DNA from: Sodalis sp. dw_96
Lineage (GTDB): Bacteria; Pseudomonadota; Gammaproteobacteria; Enterobacterales; Enterobacteriaceae
Reading direction: 5' to 3'
DNA length: 64,000 nucleotides
Assembly: GCF_018449575.1 (NCBI RefSeq)
Contig: NZ_JAAVUT010000007.1
Location: 186,001-250,000, forward strand
Shown piece after piece: positions 1 through 8,283 of this stretch. The position numbers and the translations under genes were made by a program. The notes under the pieces are model-generated. The model was not told the DNA's origin. It made no database searches and worked only from the letters and a program-made list of their open reading frames with translations. Within the stretch, counting starts at the first letter, position 1, and every line of letters starts with the position of its first letter.

Positions 1-141
<141 letters not shown>

Positions 142-339
142 TTATTTGTTTATCCGGCGGGTAAGTCGCTCATTTTCATGGGAATCAGAGACATAACGTA
201 CTGTCGCCACCGGGACGCCTCCATCGAAGCCAGTTTACAGAAATGTTAATAATCTGCAAAGCCTGTTCGAACGGGGCGAAACCTGTTTGCCCTGGCGTGG
301 CAGCGCATCCCTCCTCGCCGGAGTCACATCAAACAATTC

Positions 340-360
340 GGCCGGCCCGCCGGGCCGGCC
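340..360 (-). terminator. GC-rich hairpin between aceF and lpd
   Basis: A perfect inverted repeat (GGCCGGCCC / GGGCCGGCC with a 3-base loop) lies just downstream of the aceF stop codon. Only a weak T-rich stretch follows on the minus strand, so this looks like a partial terminator or 3'-end stabilising hairpin that would lower, not stop, read-through into lpd. The remainder of the 133-366 spacer shows nothing else I can name. Confidence 0.45.
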
Positions 361-366
361 ACGGGT

Positions 367-2331
367 TTACATCACCAAACGACGAATATCGGACATCACG
401 TTATTGAGGAAGCTGATAAAACGAGCACCCGCCGCCCCGTCGATGACACGATGATCATAGGACAGGGAGAGCGGCAACATCAGGCGCGGCGCAAACTCTT
501 TGCCATTCCAGACCGGTTTGAACGCCGACTTGGAGACGCCGAGAATAGCCACTTCCGGTGCGTTGACAATGGGCGTGAAGGACGTGCCGCCGATACCACC
601 GAGGCTGGAAATGGTGAAACATCCCCCCTGCATATCGGATGAGGTCAACTTGCCGTCGCGGGCTTTTTTGGAAATGGCCGCCAGTTCGCGGGACAGCTCA
701 AAAATGCCTTTTTTGTTCACGTCGCGGAACACCGGCACCACCAGGCCGTTGGGGGTATCCACCGCCACGCCGATGTTGATGTATTTCTTCAGCGTCAGGG
801 TCTGGGCATCCTCGGACAGGGAGCTGTTGAAACGCGGCATCTCTTCCAGGGCCTTGGCCACCGCCTTCATGATAAACACCAGGGGGGTGATTTTGACATC
901 CAGCTTTTTCTTCTCGGCTTCCGTATTCTGCTCTTTGCGGAACGCCTCGACTTCGGTGATATCCGCTTCATCGAACTGAGTCACATGGGGGATCATGACC
1001 CAGTTGCGATGCAGGTTGGCGCCGGAAATTTTCTGGATCCGGCCCAGTTCCACCTCTTCGGTATCGCCGAACTTGCTGAAGTCCACCTTCGGCCAGGGCA
1101 GCAAGCCCGGCAAGGAACCGCCGGTGCCGGCCGCCGGCGCTGCTTCCGCACGCTTGACCGCCTCTTTGACATAGGTCTGGATGTCTTCCCGCAGGATACG
1201 GCCTTTACGCCCGGTACCCTTCACCTTGGTCAGATCAACGCCGAACTCCCGCGCCAGACGGCGGATAACCGGGGTGGCATGGACATAAGCGTCATTTTCG
1301 GTAAATTCGCTTTTTGCACCGGCGCCGGTGGTGGTGGCGGCGTTTTTATTGGCCGTCGATGCCGGAGCCGGCGCGGCGGCGGCGGCGGTTTCAGTTTTCC
1401 CGGCAGCCGGGGCCGACGAGGCCGGCGCGGCGCCCTGCCCGGCAACCTCAAACACCATGATGAGCGAGCCGGTGCTGACTTTATCGCCGGTGGCGACCTT
1501 GATCTCTTTCACCGTACCGGCAAAAGGCGCCGGGACTTCCATCGAGGCCTTGTCCCCTTCCACCGTGATCAGGGATTGCTCCGCTGTGACGGTATCGCCT
1601 ACTTTTACCATGACTTCGGTGACTTCCACTTCATCGCCGCCGATATCCGGTACGTTAACCTCTTTGCTGCCGCCCGATTGCGCCGGTGCGGCTTCAGCGG
1701 CGGGTTTGCTTTGCGCCGGGGCCACGGCGTCTTCACCACCCTCGCCCGCCACGTCAAACACCATAATCAGCGAGCCGGTGCTGACCTTATCGCCGGTGGC
1801 GACCTTGATCTCTTTCACCGTGCCGGCAAAGGGCGCCGGGACTTCCATCGAGGCTTTGTCCCCTTCCACCGTGATCAGGGATTGCTCCGCCGTGACGGTG
1901 TCGCCTACTTTTACCATGACTTCGGTGACTTCTACTTCGTCACCGCCGATATCGGGGATGTTAACCTCTTTGCTGCCGCCCGCCTTGACCGGCGCCGATT
2001 TAGGCTCCGCCTGCCCGGCATCGTTTTGCTGTCCGGACGCGGCCGGTTTGGCATCGCTTTGCCCTTCGGCCTTGGCCGGAGCTTTTTCGTCCGTCGCCGC
2101 GGCGTCGTCAAAGATCATGATAAGCGAACCGGTGGTGACTTTATCCCCCACGGCCACTTTCAGTTCCTTGATCACGCCCGCCTGGGGCGAAGGAACTTCC
2201 ATCGAGGCTTTGTCCCCTTCGACGGTAATCAGGGATTGTTCAGCGCTGACGCTGTCGCCGGCCTTGACCAGCACTTCTGTCACTTCCACTTCATCGGTAC
2301 CGATATCCGGCACGTTAATTTCAATAGCCAT
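367..2331 (-). CDS. aceF: pyruvate dehydrogenase complex E2, dihydrolipoamide acetyltransferase
   Basis: E2 is the core of the pyruvate dehydrogenase complex and passes acetyl groups from E1 to CoA by swinging lipoyl arms. The 654-residue protein has three lipoyl domains with the modified lysine in GDKASME at K41, K159 and K261, each followed by an Ala/Pro-rich linker. A peripheral-subunit-binding domain spans about 350-388 ([15 protein letters not shown]...), and the catalytic domain about 420-654 carries the active-site DHRVIDG with H627. It is slightly longer than the E. coli protein (630) because of longer linkers. It starts 15 bp downstream of aceE and is the third gene of the pdhR operon. 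Lipoyl domains 2 and 3 are almost identical to each other, unlike domain 1. Confidence 0.97.
   Translation of the reverse strand: MAIEINVPDIGTDEVEVTEVLVKAGDSVSAEQSLITVEGDKASMEVPSPQAGVIKELKVAVGDKVTTGSLIMIFDDAAATDEKAPAKAEGQSDAKPAASGQQNDAGQAEPKSAPVKAGGSKEVNIPDIGGDEVEVTEVMVKVGDTVTAEQSLITVEGDKASMEVPAPFAGTVKEIKVATGDKVSTGSLIMVFDVAGEGGEDAVAPAQSKPAAEAAPAQSGGSKEVNVPDIGGDEVEVTEVMVKVGDTVTAEQSLITVEGDKASMEVPAPFAGTVKEIKVATGDKVSTGSLIMVFEVAGQGAAPASSAPAAGKTETAAAAAPAPASTANKNAATTTGAGAKSEFTENDAYVHATPVIRRLAREFGVDLTKVKGTGRKGRILREDIQTYVKEAVKRAEAAPAAGTGGSLPGLLPWPKVDFSKFGDTEEVELGRIQKISGANLHRNWVMIPHVTQFDEADITEVEAFRKEQNTEAEKKKLDVKITPLVFIMKAVAKALEEMPRFNSSLSEDAQTLTLKKYINIGVAVDTPNGLVVPVFRDVNKKGIFELSRELAAISKKARDGKLTSSDMQGGCFTISSLGGIGGTSFTPIVNAPEVAILGVSKSAFKPVWNGKEFAPRLMLPLSLSYDHRVIDGAAGARFISFLNNVMSDIRRLVM
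1448..1980 (-). repeat. near-identical direct repeat encoding lipoyl domains 2 and 3 of AceF
   Basis: About 227 bp at 1448-1674 (domain 3) and 1754-1980 (domain 2) are direct repeats offset by 306 bp (102 codons) and differ at only a small number of mostly silent positions. The encoded domains differ by about two residues. Domain 1, at 2110-2331, is clearly more divergent. This is an in-gene duplication kept uniform, most simply by recombination or gene conversion. Confidence 0.9.
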
Positions 2332-2346
2332 TACGTTATCTACCTC

Positions 2347-5016
2347 TTATGCCAAGCGCGGGTTGACTTTATCGGCATCGATGCCGAACTTGGCGATGGC
2401 TTGCGCCACCACGCCGGTATCAATATCGCCGCGTTTGGCCAGTTCACCCAGAGCGGCAACCACCACATAAGACGCATCCACCTCAAAATGGTGGCGCAGA
2501 TTTTCACGACTGTCGGAACGACCGAATCCGTCGGTGCCCAATACCCGGAATTCGCTGGCCGGGATGAAGTTGCGGATTTGTTCGGCAAACAGTTTCATAT
2601 AATCGGTGGAAGCCACCGCCGGCGCGTCGTTCAGCACCTGGGCAACATAAGGCACCCGCGGTTTTTCCGCCGGATGCAGCATGTTCCAACGCTCGCAATC
2701 CTGTCCGTCGCGCGCCAGTTCGGTAAAGGAGGTGACGCTGTAGACATCGGAACCGACGCCGTAATCCTTGGCCAAAATAGCCGCTGCTTCCCGTACATGG
2801 CGCAATATGGCCCCTGAGCCCAGCAGTTGTACCTTGCCTTTGCCGCCTTCAAGGGTTTCCAGCTTATAGATGCCCTTGCGGATACCCTCTTCCGCCCCTT
2901 GCGGCATGGCCGGCATGTGGTAGTTCTCGTTCAGCGTGGTCAGGTAATAATAGACATTTTCCTGATGTTCGCCGTACATGCGGGTCAAGCCGTCATGCAT
3001 GATCACCGCCACTTCATAGGCGTAGGCGGGATCGTAAGAGATGCAGTTAGGGATGGTCAGCGACTGGATGTGGCTGTGCCCGTCTTCATGCTGCAAACCT
3101 TCGCCGTTCAGGGTAGTGCGCCCGGAGGTCCCGCCGATAAGGAAACCACGCGCCTGCTGATCCCCCGCCGCCCAGCACAAATCGCCGATGCGTTGGAAAC
3201 CGAACATCGAATAATAGATGTAGAAGGGGATCATCGGCAGGTCATTGGAGCTGTAGGACGTTGCCGCCGCCAGCCAGGAAGAGGCCGCGCCCAGTTCATT
3301 GATGCCTTCCTGCAGAATTTGTCCCTTCTCATCTTCGCGATAGTACGCCACCTGCTCACGGTCCTGCGGCGTGTACTGCTGACCGTTCGGGCTGTAAATA
3401 CCGATTTGCCGGAACAGGCCTTCCATCCCGAAGGTCCTAGCTTCATCGGCGATGATGGGCACCAGGCGGTCTTTAATGGACGGGTTTTTCAGCATCACGT
3501 TCAACACCCGCACAAAGGCGATGGTGGTGGAGATTTCTTTCTTCTGTTCTTCCAGCAGCGCGCCGAAATCTTCCAGGGACGGCAATTCCAGCGGCTTGGT
3601 GAAATTCTTCAGGCGGGTGGGCAAATAACCGTTCAGCGCCTCGCGGCGTCCGTGGAGATATTTAAACTCCTCGGAGCCTTCCTTGAAGGTGATGTACGGC
3701 AGTTTTTCCACCTGGTCATCTGGAACGATGTCGGACAGGTTGAACCGATCGCGGAAATAGCGCACGCCGTCCATGTTCATCTTCTTGACCTGATGGGCGA
3801 TGTTCATACCTTCCGCCGTCTCGCCCATGCCGTAACCCTTGATGGTGTGGGCCAGAATCACCACCGGTTTGCCGGTGGTCTTCTGCGCTTTTTGCAGCGC
3901 GGCGAAGACTTTCCTCGGGTCGTGGCCGCCGCGGTTCAGCGCCCAGACCTCGTCGTCGCTCATATCTTTCACCAGCGCGGCGGTTTCCGGATATTTACCG
4001 AAGAAATGCTCACGCACATAAGCGCCGTTTTTTGATTTAAAGGTTTGGTAGTCGCCGTCGACGGTTTCATTCATCAATTGAATCAGTTTGCCGGTGGTGT
4101 CTTTACGCAGCAGTTCGTCCCAGCGGGTGCCCCAGATAACCTTGATCACTTCCCAACCGGCGCCGCCGAATATGCCTTCCAGCTCGTTGATGATTTTGCC
4201 GTTGCCGGTAACCGGGCCGTCCAGGCGCTGCAGGTTGCAGTTGATGATAAAGACCAGGTTATCCAGTTTTTCACGGGTGGCGATGGTAATCGCCCCCTTG
4301 GATTCCGGCTCATCCATCTCGCCGTCGCCAAGGAAGGCGTAAACGGTCTGCGCCGTGGTGTCTTTCAGTCCGCGATGATTCAAGTATTTCAGGAACTTGG
4401 CCTGATAGATGGCGCTCACCGGCCCCAGCCCCATGGACACGGTGGGGAACTGCCAGAACTCGGGCAGCAGTTTCGGATGAGGATAGGAAGGCAAACCTTT
4501 ACCGTGCACTTCCTGCCGGAAATTATTCATCTGATCTTCGGTCAGGCGGCCTTCAAGAAAGGCGCGGGCGTAGATGCCCGGGGAGATGTGGCCCTGGAAA
4601 TAGACCAGATCGCCGCCGTCCTTGTCGTTGCGGGCACGGAAAAAATGATTGAAGCACACTTCGTAAATAGTGGCGGAGGATTGGAACGACGCCATATGGC
4701 CGCCCAGATCCAGATCTTTCTTGGAGGCGTGCAGTACCGCCATTACCGCGTTCCAACGTATGGCCGAACGAATGCGGCGTTCAAGTTCCAAATTACCGGG
4801 GTACTCAGGCTGATCTTCTACCGGGATGGTATTGATATAATTACGGCCTGAAGCACCAGCAGCGATACTGACGCCACCTTTACGAGCCCCGTCCAGTACT
4901 TGATCAATCAAGTACTGGGCGCGCTCAATACCCTCTTCACGGATAACCGATTCGATCGCCTGTAGCCAGTCGCGTGTTTCGATCGGATCCACGTCATTGT
5001 ATAAACGTTCTGACAT
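2347..5016 (-). CDS. aceE: pyruvate dehydrogenase complex E1 component (homodimeric type)
   Basis: E1 decarboxylates pyruvate with thiamine diphosphate and reductively acetylates the lipoyl arm of AceF. The 889-residue protein matches the E. coli homodimeric E1 (887) along its whole length. The ThDP/Mg motif GDGEMDEPES lies at 230-239 with NCN at 259-261, and the mobile active-site loop around IAHQ carries H408, equivalent to E. coli H407. The gene starts 202 bp downstream of pdhR and is followed 15 bp later by aceF. The pdhR-aceE spacer carries a long inverted repeat and a short MITE-like element, so the aceE leader may have its own post-transcriptional control. Confidence 0.98.
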   Translation of the reverse strand: MSERLYNDVDPIETRDWLQAIESVIREEGIERAQYLIDQVLDGARKGGVSIAAGASGRNYINTIPVEDQPEYPGNLELERRIRSAIRWNAVMAVLHASKKDLDLGGHMASFQSSATIYEVCFNHFFRARNDKDGGDLVYFQGHISPGIYARAFLEGRLTEDQMNNFRQEVHGKGLPSYPHPKLLPEFWQFPTVSMGLGPVSAIYQAKFLKYLNHRGLKDTTAQTVYAFLGDGEMDEPESKGAITIATREKLDNLVFIINCNLQRLDGPVTGNGKIINELEGIFGGAGWEVIKVIWGTRWDELLRKDTTGKLIQLMNETVDGDYQTFKSKNGAYVREHFFGKYPETAALVKDMSDDEVWALNRGGHDPRKVFAALQKAQKTTGKPVVILAHTIKGYGMGETAEGMNIAHQVKKMNMDGVRYFRDRFNLSDIVPDDQVEKLPYITFKEGSEEFKYLHGRREALNGYLPTRLKNFTKPLELPSLEDFGALLEEQKKEISTTIAFVRVLNVMLKNPSIKDRLVPIIADEARTFGMEGLFRQIGIYSPNGQQYTPQDREQVAYYREDEKGQILQEGINELGAASSWLAAATSYSSNDLPMIPFYIYYSMFGFQRIGDLCWAAGDQQARGFLIGGTSGRTTLNGEGLQHEDGHSHIQSLTIPNCISYDPAYAYEVAVIMHDGLTRMYGEHQENVYYYLTTLNENYHMPAMPQGAEEGIRKGIYKLETLEGGKGKVQLLGSGAILRHVREAAAILAKDYGVGSDVYSVTSFTELARDGQDCERWNMLHPAEKPRVPYVAQVLNDAPAVASTDYMKLFAEQIRNFIPASEFRVLGTDGFGRSDSRENLRHHFEVDASYVVVAALGELAKRGDIDTGVVAQAIAKFGIDADKVNPRLA

Positions 5017-5058
5017 GGTGGTGTTCCTTATCTATCGCTAATAATTGGTTTAATTGGA

Positions 5059-5112
5059 GCCTGTCTTCCTGTATTCACCCGGCCTTAGGGCGGTAAACAC
5101 ACGAAGACAGGC
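5059..5112 (-). repeat. long inverted repeat in the pdhR-aceE spacer
   Basis: GCCTGTCTTC at 5059-5068 is exactly complementary to GAAGACAGGC at 5103-5112, and further bases inside also pair, giving a long hairpin in the RNA between pdhR and aceE. There is no T-run on either side, so it is not a standard intrinsic terminator. It could be a processing or stability element for the downstream aceEF message. Confidence 0.6.
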
Positions 5113-5122
5113 CCATTGCCTT

Positions 5123-5186
5123 ATACCCGTCTTACTTCAAGTTGCAGGTGCGTTGGCTTTCCTGAAACTCTAATTATTTAGGGTAT
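5123..5186. mobile_element. short MITE-like element, copy 1
   Basis: This 64-bp piece begins ATACCCGTCTTACTTCAAG and ends TAATTATTTAGGGTAT, so the termini ATACCC and GGGTAT are inverted repeats. The same left arm (CTTCAAGTTGC-GGTGCGTTGGC) and right arm (AATTATTTAGGGTAT) occur in copy 2 at 20255-20359. The ends match a repeat I know from Yersinia, Serratia and related genera, where it is about 120-130 bp; this copy has lost nearly all of the middle. It encodes no transposase. Confidence 0.7.
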
Positions 5187-5218
5187 AGTTGCCGCATTCA
5201 GATCCCGTTGCCGGGCTC

Positions 5219-5983
5219 TTAGTCCTTGCGTTGCTGGAGACGGCGCAGCGATCGTTCGCGCCGGCTGTGTTCTCGACTGAGATCCAGCAAAATGTCCTCA
5301 ATAAACGCCAGATGACGATGTGAAGCCTCGCGGGCTTTTTCCGGCTCGCGTGCCACAATTGCCGCAAAGATCCCGGCGCGGTGGCTGCTCACTTGCGCCA
5401 GCATTTCGCGGCGTGAGTAGAGCAATTCAAAATTCTGTCGTACGTTTTTTTCCAGCATCGGCCCCATGCAGCGCACCAAATGTAATAAAACCGCATTATG
5501 TGCGGCTTCGGTGACAGCAATTTGATATTGCAGGACGGCATCGGCTTCGGCGTCGAGATCGCCGCTTTCCTGAGCCTGCTGGATAATCTGGTGACAATCG
5601 CGGATACGTTCCAAATCTTCTTCGGTACCGCGCAATGCGGCATAATAAGCGGCAATACCCTCAAGGGCATGGCGGGTTTCCAATAGGTCGTATTGCGATT
5701 CAGGATGGTCGGCAAGCAGTTCAGCCAGGGGATCGCTGAAACTCTGCCAAAGGTTACTTTGGACGAATGTTCCCCCACCCTGGCGTCGCAACAGCAATCC
5801 TTTCGCTTCCAAACGCTGGATTGCTTCTCTCAGGGAAGGCCGGGAAACGTCAAATTGTTTTGCCAACTCACGCTCGGGAGGCAGCTTTTCACCGGGACGC
5901 AGCGTTCCTTCCAGTATGAGATACTCTAACTGCTGCTCTATAACATCCGATAACTTTGCCTGGCGAATTTTACTGTAAGCCAT
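5219..5983 (-). CDS. pdhR: pyruvate-sensing transcriptional repressor PdhR (GntR/FadR family)
   Basis: PdhR represses the pyruvate dehydrogenase operon and respiratory genes; pyruvate releases it from DNA. The 254-residue protein (same length as in E. coli) has an N-terminal winged helix-turn-helix at about 12-75 ([20 protein letters not shown]) and a C-terminal FCD effector domain from about 90 to 225. It is the first gene of pdhR-aceE-aceF-lpd, and a perfect operator-like palindrome lies 32 bp upstream of its start (6015-6031), as expected for autorepression. The start ATG is preceded by a purine-rich AGAGATGAAG site. Confidence 0.97.
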   Translation of the reverse strand: MAYSKIRQAKLSDVIEQQLEYLILEGTLRPGEKLPPERELAKQFDVSRPSLREAIQRLEAKGLLLRRQGGGTFVQSNLWQSFSDPLAELLADHPESQYDLLETRHALEGIAAYYAALRGTEEDLERIRDCHQIIQQAQESGDLDAEADAVLQYQIAVTEAAHNAVLLHLVRCMGPMLEKNVRQNFELLYSRREMLAQVSSHRAGIFAAIVAREPEKAREASHRHLAFIEDILLDLSREHSRRERSLRRLQQRKD

Positions 5984-6014
5984 TTATCTTCATCTCTGCG
6001 AATGGCGCGGAGTC

Positions 6015-6031
6015 AATTGGTAATACCAATT
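6015..6031 (-). promoter_or_regulatory. PdhR operator of the pdh promoter
   Basis: AATTGGTAATACCAATT is a perfect 17-bp palindrome around a central A and matches the known PdhR box (ATTGGTnnnACCAAT). It sits between the pdhR start and a plausible promoter further upstream on the minus strand, where it would block transcription of pdhR-aceE-aceF-lpd when pyruvate is low. Confidence 0.85.
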
Positions 6032-6464
6032 TCATAAACGTGACGCTAAAGTAACAAAGTATTCACCTTCTGTCTATCCTGGCTTTGACCTAAATCATGA
6101 AACCCCGCACATTTAAACAATTGCACTATGCATGTGCTGCAATTTGATAACCATCCAGTATAAACCACCGAGATTGATTTGTGACAAATTTAACTATTAC
6201 GCAACCTAAAACGCCGTTGCTGAAGCGTTTGAGCCAGCAAAAAAATGCATAAAAAGACCAGATATCGCATAATTTTAAAATTTTAACTTTTTTTTAACCG
6301 GAATAATTACAAATTTCGCTTTTACTCCTCCGCTGGAAAAATGCGGCAGATCACGACGTTTCACAATTCTATCCAGCGGCTTGATAAATCAGGTGCAAAC
6401 TTTCCCCCTTAACACTATTCTTGTGCCGACGACAAGCCGGGAGGTCATTTCTTTTTTCGGCTAA
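6032..6464. other. divergent pdhR-aroP regulatory spacer
   Basis: This AT-rich noncoding stretch must hold the pdh promoter (minus) and the aroP promoter (plus). A -10-like TATGAA with a loosely matching -35 lies just upstream of the PdhR box on the minus strand. I see no open frame of interest and no confident additional operator. Confidence 0.5.
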
Positions 6465-6482
6465 CGTAAAAAAATAAGTACA
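6465..6482 (+). promoter_or_regulatory. possible TyrR box in front of aroP
   Basis: CGTAAAAAAATAAGTACA resembles the TyrR consensus TGTAAA-N6-TTTACA, keeping the essential G and C at positions 2 and 17, with three mismatches elsewhere. It lies about 20 bp upstream of the aroP start. TyrR control of aroP is known in E. coli; whether this site is used is inference. Confidence 0.35.
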
Positions 6483-6503
6483 AAAACGACAGAGGAATTT
6501 ACG

Positions 6504-7880
6504 ATGGATGGTAAACAGCGCGGAGAGACGCTGAAACGCGGATTGAAAAATCGCCATATTCAGCTTATTGCCTTAGGCGGCGCGATTGGGACAGGTCTGT
6601 TTCTGGGTATTGCGCAGACCATTAAAATGGCGGGTCCGTCGGTAATTTTGGGTTATGCCATCGGGGGCTTTATCGCCTTTCTGATTATGCGGCAATTGGG
6701 CGAGATGGTGGTGGAAGAACCGGTCGCCGGATCGTTCAGCCACTTTGCCTATAAATATTGGGGTGATTTTGCCGGCTTCGCTTCGGGATGGAATTACTGG
6801 GTACTGTACGTATTAGTTGCCATGGCCGAACTTTCCGCCGTGGGCATCTATATGCATTATTGGTGGCCGGATCTGCCAACCTGGATCTCGGCGGCGGTGT
6901 TTTTCCTGCTCATCAACGCCATTAACCTGGCCAACGTCAAGATCTATGGCGAGATGGAATTCTGGTTCGCCATCATCAAAGTGGCGGCCATTATCGCCAT
7001 GATCCTGTTCGGCGGCTGGCTGCTGTTAAGCGGTCATGGCGGTCCCGAAGCCAGCGTGACCAACCTGTGGGCCCAGGGCGGATTTTTTCCCAACGGCGTC
7101 AATGGATTGATCATGGCCATGGCGGTGATCATGTTTTCCTTCGGCGGCCTGGAATTGGTGGGTATTACCGCCGCCGAGGCCGATACGCCGGAAATCAGCA
7201 TTCCCAAGGCCACCAACCAGGTAATCTATCGTATCCTGCTGTTTTATATCGGCTCTCTGGCCGTTCTGCTCTCTCTTTACCCTTGGAGTAAAGTGGTGGA
7301 GGGGGGCAGTCCGTTTGTCCTGATTTTCCATGCCCTTAACAGCGATTGGGTGGCGACGATACTGAATCTGGTGGTGTTGACCGCGGCGCTGTCGGTCTAT
7401 AACAGCTGCGTGTACAGTAATAGCCGCATGCTGTTCGGCCTGGCGCGCCAGGGCAACGGCCCCAGGGCTCTGCAGAAAGTTGACCGCCGCGGCGTGCCGG
7501 TGGCCGCTATCGGCGTTTCGGCGTTGGCCACCGCCATCTGCGTGCTGATTAACTATTTGATGCCGGGCAAGGCTTTTGGACTGCTGATGTCGCTGGTGGT
7601 GTCGGCATTGGTCATCAACTGGGGCATGATCAGTCTCGCCCATCTGAGATTTCGCCGTAAAATGGCGCAGCTCGGGCGGGCCACCAAATTCCAGGCGTTG
7701 TGGTATCCGTTTGGTAATTACCTCTGCCTGCTGTTTATGGCGGCAATCCTGGTGATTATGCTGATGACTCCCGGTATGGAAATTTCGGTTTACCTGATTC
7801 CGGTGTGGGTATGCCTGCTGGGTATCGGTTTTTACTTTAAGCAAAAAAATCAGCGTGGCGCCGACGCCGTGACCCGCTGA
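6504..7880 (+). CDS. aroP: aromatic amino acid permease AroP
   Basis: This inner-membrane proton symporter imports phenylalanine, tyrosine and tryptophan. The 458-residue protein (E. coli AroP 457) starts with the APC-family signature LKRGLKNRHIQLIALGGAIG, and has about 12 hydrophobic segments and the family motif MVVEEPVAGSF. An AGAGGAA ribosome site stands in front of the ATG. It is divergent from pdhR as in E. coli, but downstream the usual neighbour ampE is displaced by an inserted sugar-use module. PheP is a close relative and cannot be fully excluded by sequence alone, but position and sequence favour AroP. Confidence 0.93.
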   Translation: MDGKQRGETLKRGLKNRHIQLIALGGAIGTGLFLGIAQTIKMAGPSVILGYAIGGFIAFLIMRQLGEMVVEEPVAGSFSHFAYKYWGDFAGFASGWNYWVLYVLVAMAELSAVGIYMHYWWPDLPTWISAAVFFLLINAINLANVKIYGEMEFWFAIIKVAAIIAMILFGGWLLLSGHGGPEASVTNLWAQGGFFPNGVNGLIMAMAVIMFSFGGLELVGITAAEADTPEISIPKATNQVIYRILLFYIGSLAVLLSLYPWSKVVEGGSPFVLIFHALNSDWVATILNLVVLTAALSVYNSCVYSNSRMLFGLARQGNGPRALQKVDRRGVPVAAIGVSALATAICVLINYLMPGKAFGLLMSLVVSALVINWGMISLAHLRFRRKMAQLGRATKFQALWYPFGNYLCLLFMAAILVIMLMTPGMEISVYLIPVWVCLLGIGFYFKQKNQRGADAVTR

Positions 7881-7888
7881 TCTCCCCC

Positions 7889-7914
7889 TTCGCCGATCGA
7901 TTCCGGTCGGCGAA
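7889..7914 (+). terminator. hairpin downstream of aroP
   Basis: TTCGCCGA at 7889-7896 pairs with TCGGCGAA at 7907-7914 across a 10-base loop, 8 bp past the aroP stop codon. On the plus strand the stem is followed by A residues, not T, so it is not a canonical intrinsic terminator of aroP. It may protect the 3' end of the message. Confidence 0.4.
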
Positions 7915-7947
7915 AAAAAACGCCGCAAAACCATCCGCCCGATGCGT

Positions 7948-8011
7948 AAACTCATCCACTCGTCCACTCGTCCACTCGTCCACTCATCAACCCATCAACC
8001 CATCAACTCAC
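7948..8011 (+). repeat. degenerate octamer tandem repeat
   Basis: Eight 8-bp units follow one another without gaps. Three are CCACTCGT, followed by CCACTCAT, two CAACCCAT and one CAACTCAC, with AAACTCAT in front. No long reading frame uses it. It sits at the left edge of the inserted sugar module, between aroP and its promoter region. Confidence 0.8.
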
Positions 8012-8172
8012 TGACTCGACAACCCGCCGACGCCCTAATGCGCCAAGGTACCCCACTCCATTGTTCCAACTCCCCGAGATATCAACGCTCATCGGAGCAA
8101 TCCGCAAAAGTACACATCGGATACTCCCTGGCGGTGCCAAGACCTATGCCATAACCCTCACAAATTTGCGCT

Positions 8173-8207
8173 GATAACCGGTTTATCCATTTCTATAACC
8201 GGTTGTT
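8173..8207 (+). promoter_or_regulatory. two operator-like palindromes in front of the sugar symporter gene
   Basis: The palindrome AACCGGTT occurs at 8176-8183 and again at 8197-8204, 21 bp (two helical turns) apart. The left copy extends to GATAACCGGTTTATC and the right to TATAACCGGTTGTTA. A central CpG in a short symmetrical site is typical of LacI/GalR-family operators. They lie about 80 bp upstream of the start of the symporter gene. No LacI-family gene is in the window, so the regulator is unknown. Confidence 0.55.
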
Positions 8208-8283
8208 ACCATCCACTCCTCGTTGAATAAGCCAATACTGGCTGCGGGTAGTTCATGTCCTGTATACAACGGAGAGTAGAACC

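Noticed and set aside
985-2817. Long plus-strand frame (610 codons) opposite aceF and aceE
   Set aside because: It is an antisense shadow created by the strong codon bias and lipoyl repeats of aceF; its translation is Arg/His/Gly-rich without domains, and the minus-strand genes are certain.
2827-4035. Plus-strand frame of 402 codons opposite aceE
   Set aside because: Same cause; no ribosome site or family pattern, and it lies entirely within a conserved gene on the other strand.
5059-5186. ERIC element in the pdhR-aceE spacer
   Set aside because: The sequence lacks the ERIC core; the arms match the other ATACCC/GGGTAT repeat family seen again at 20255-20359.
7889-7914. Hairpin after aroP as a normal intrinsic terminator
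   Set aside because: The stem is followed by A, not T, on the plus strand, so it lacks the required U-tail; kept only as a 3'-end hairpin.
7026-7967. Minus-strand frame of 313 codons opposite the aroP 3' half
   Set aside because: Low-complexity His/Gln/Arg translation typical of an antisense shadow; aroP is clear on the plus strand.
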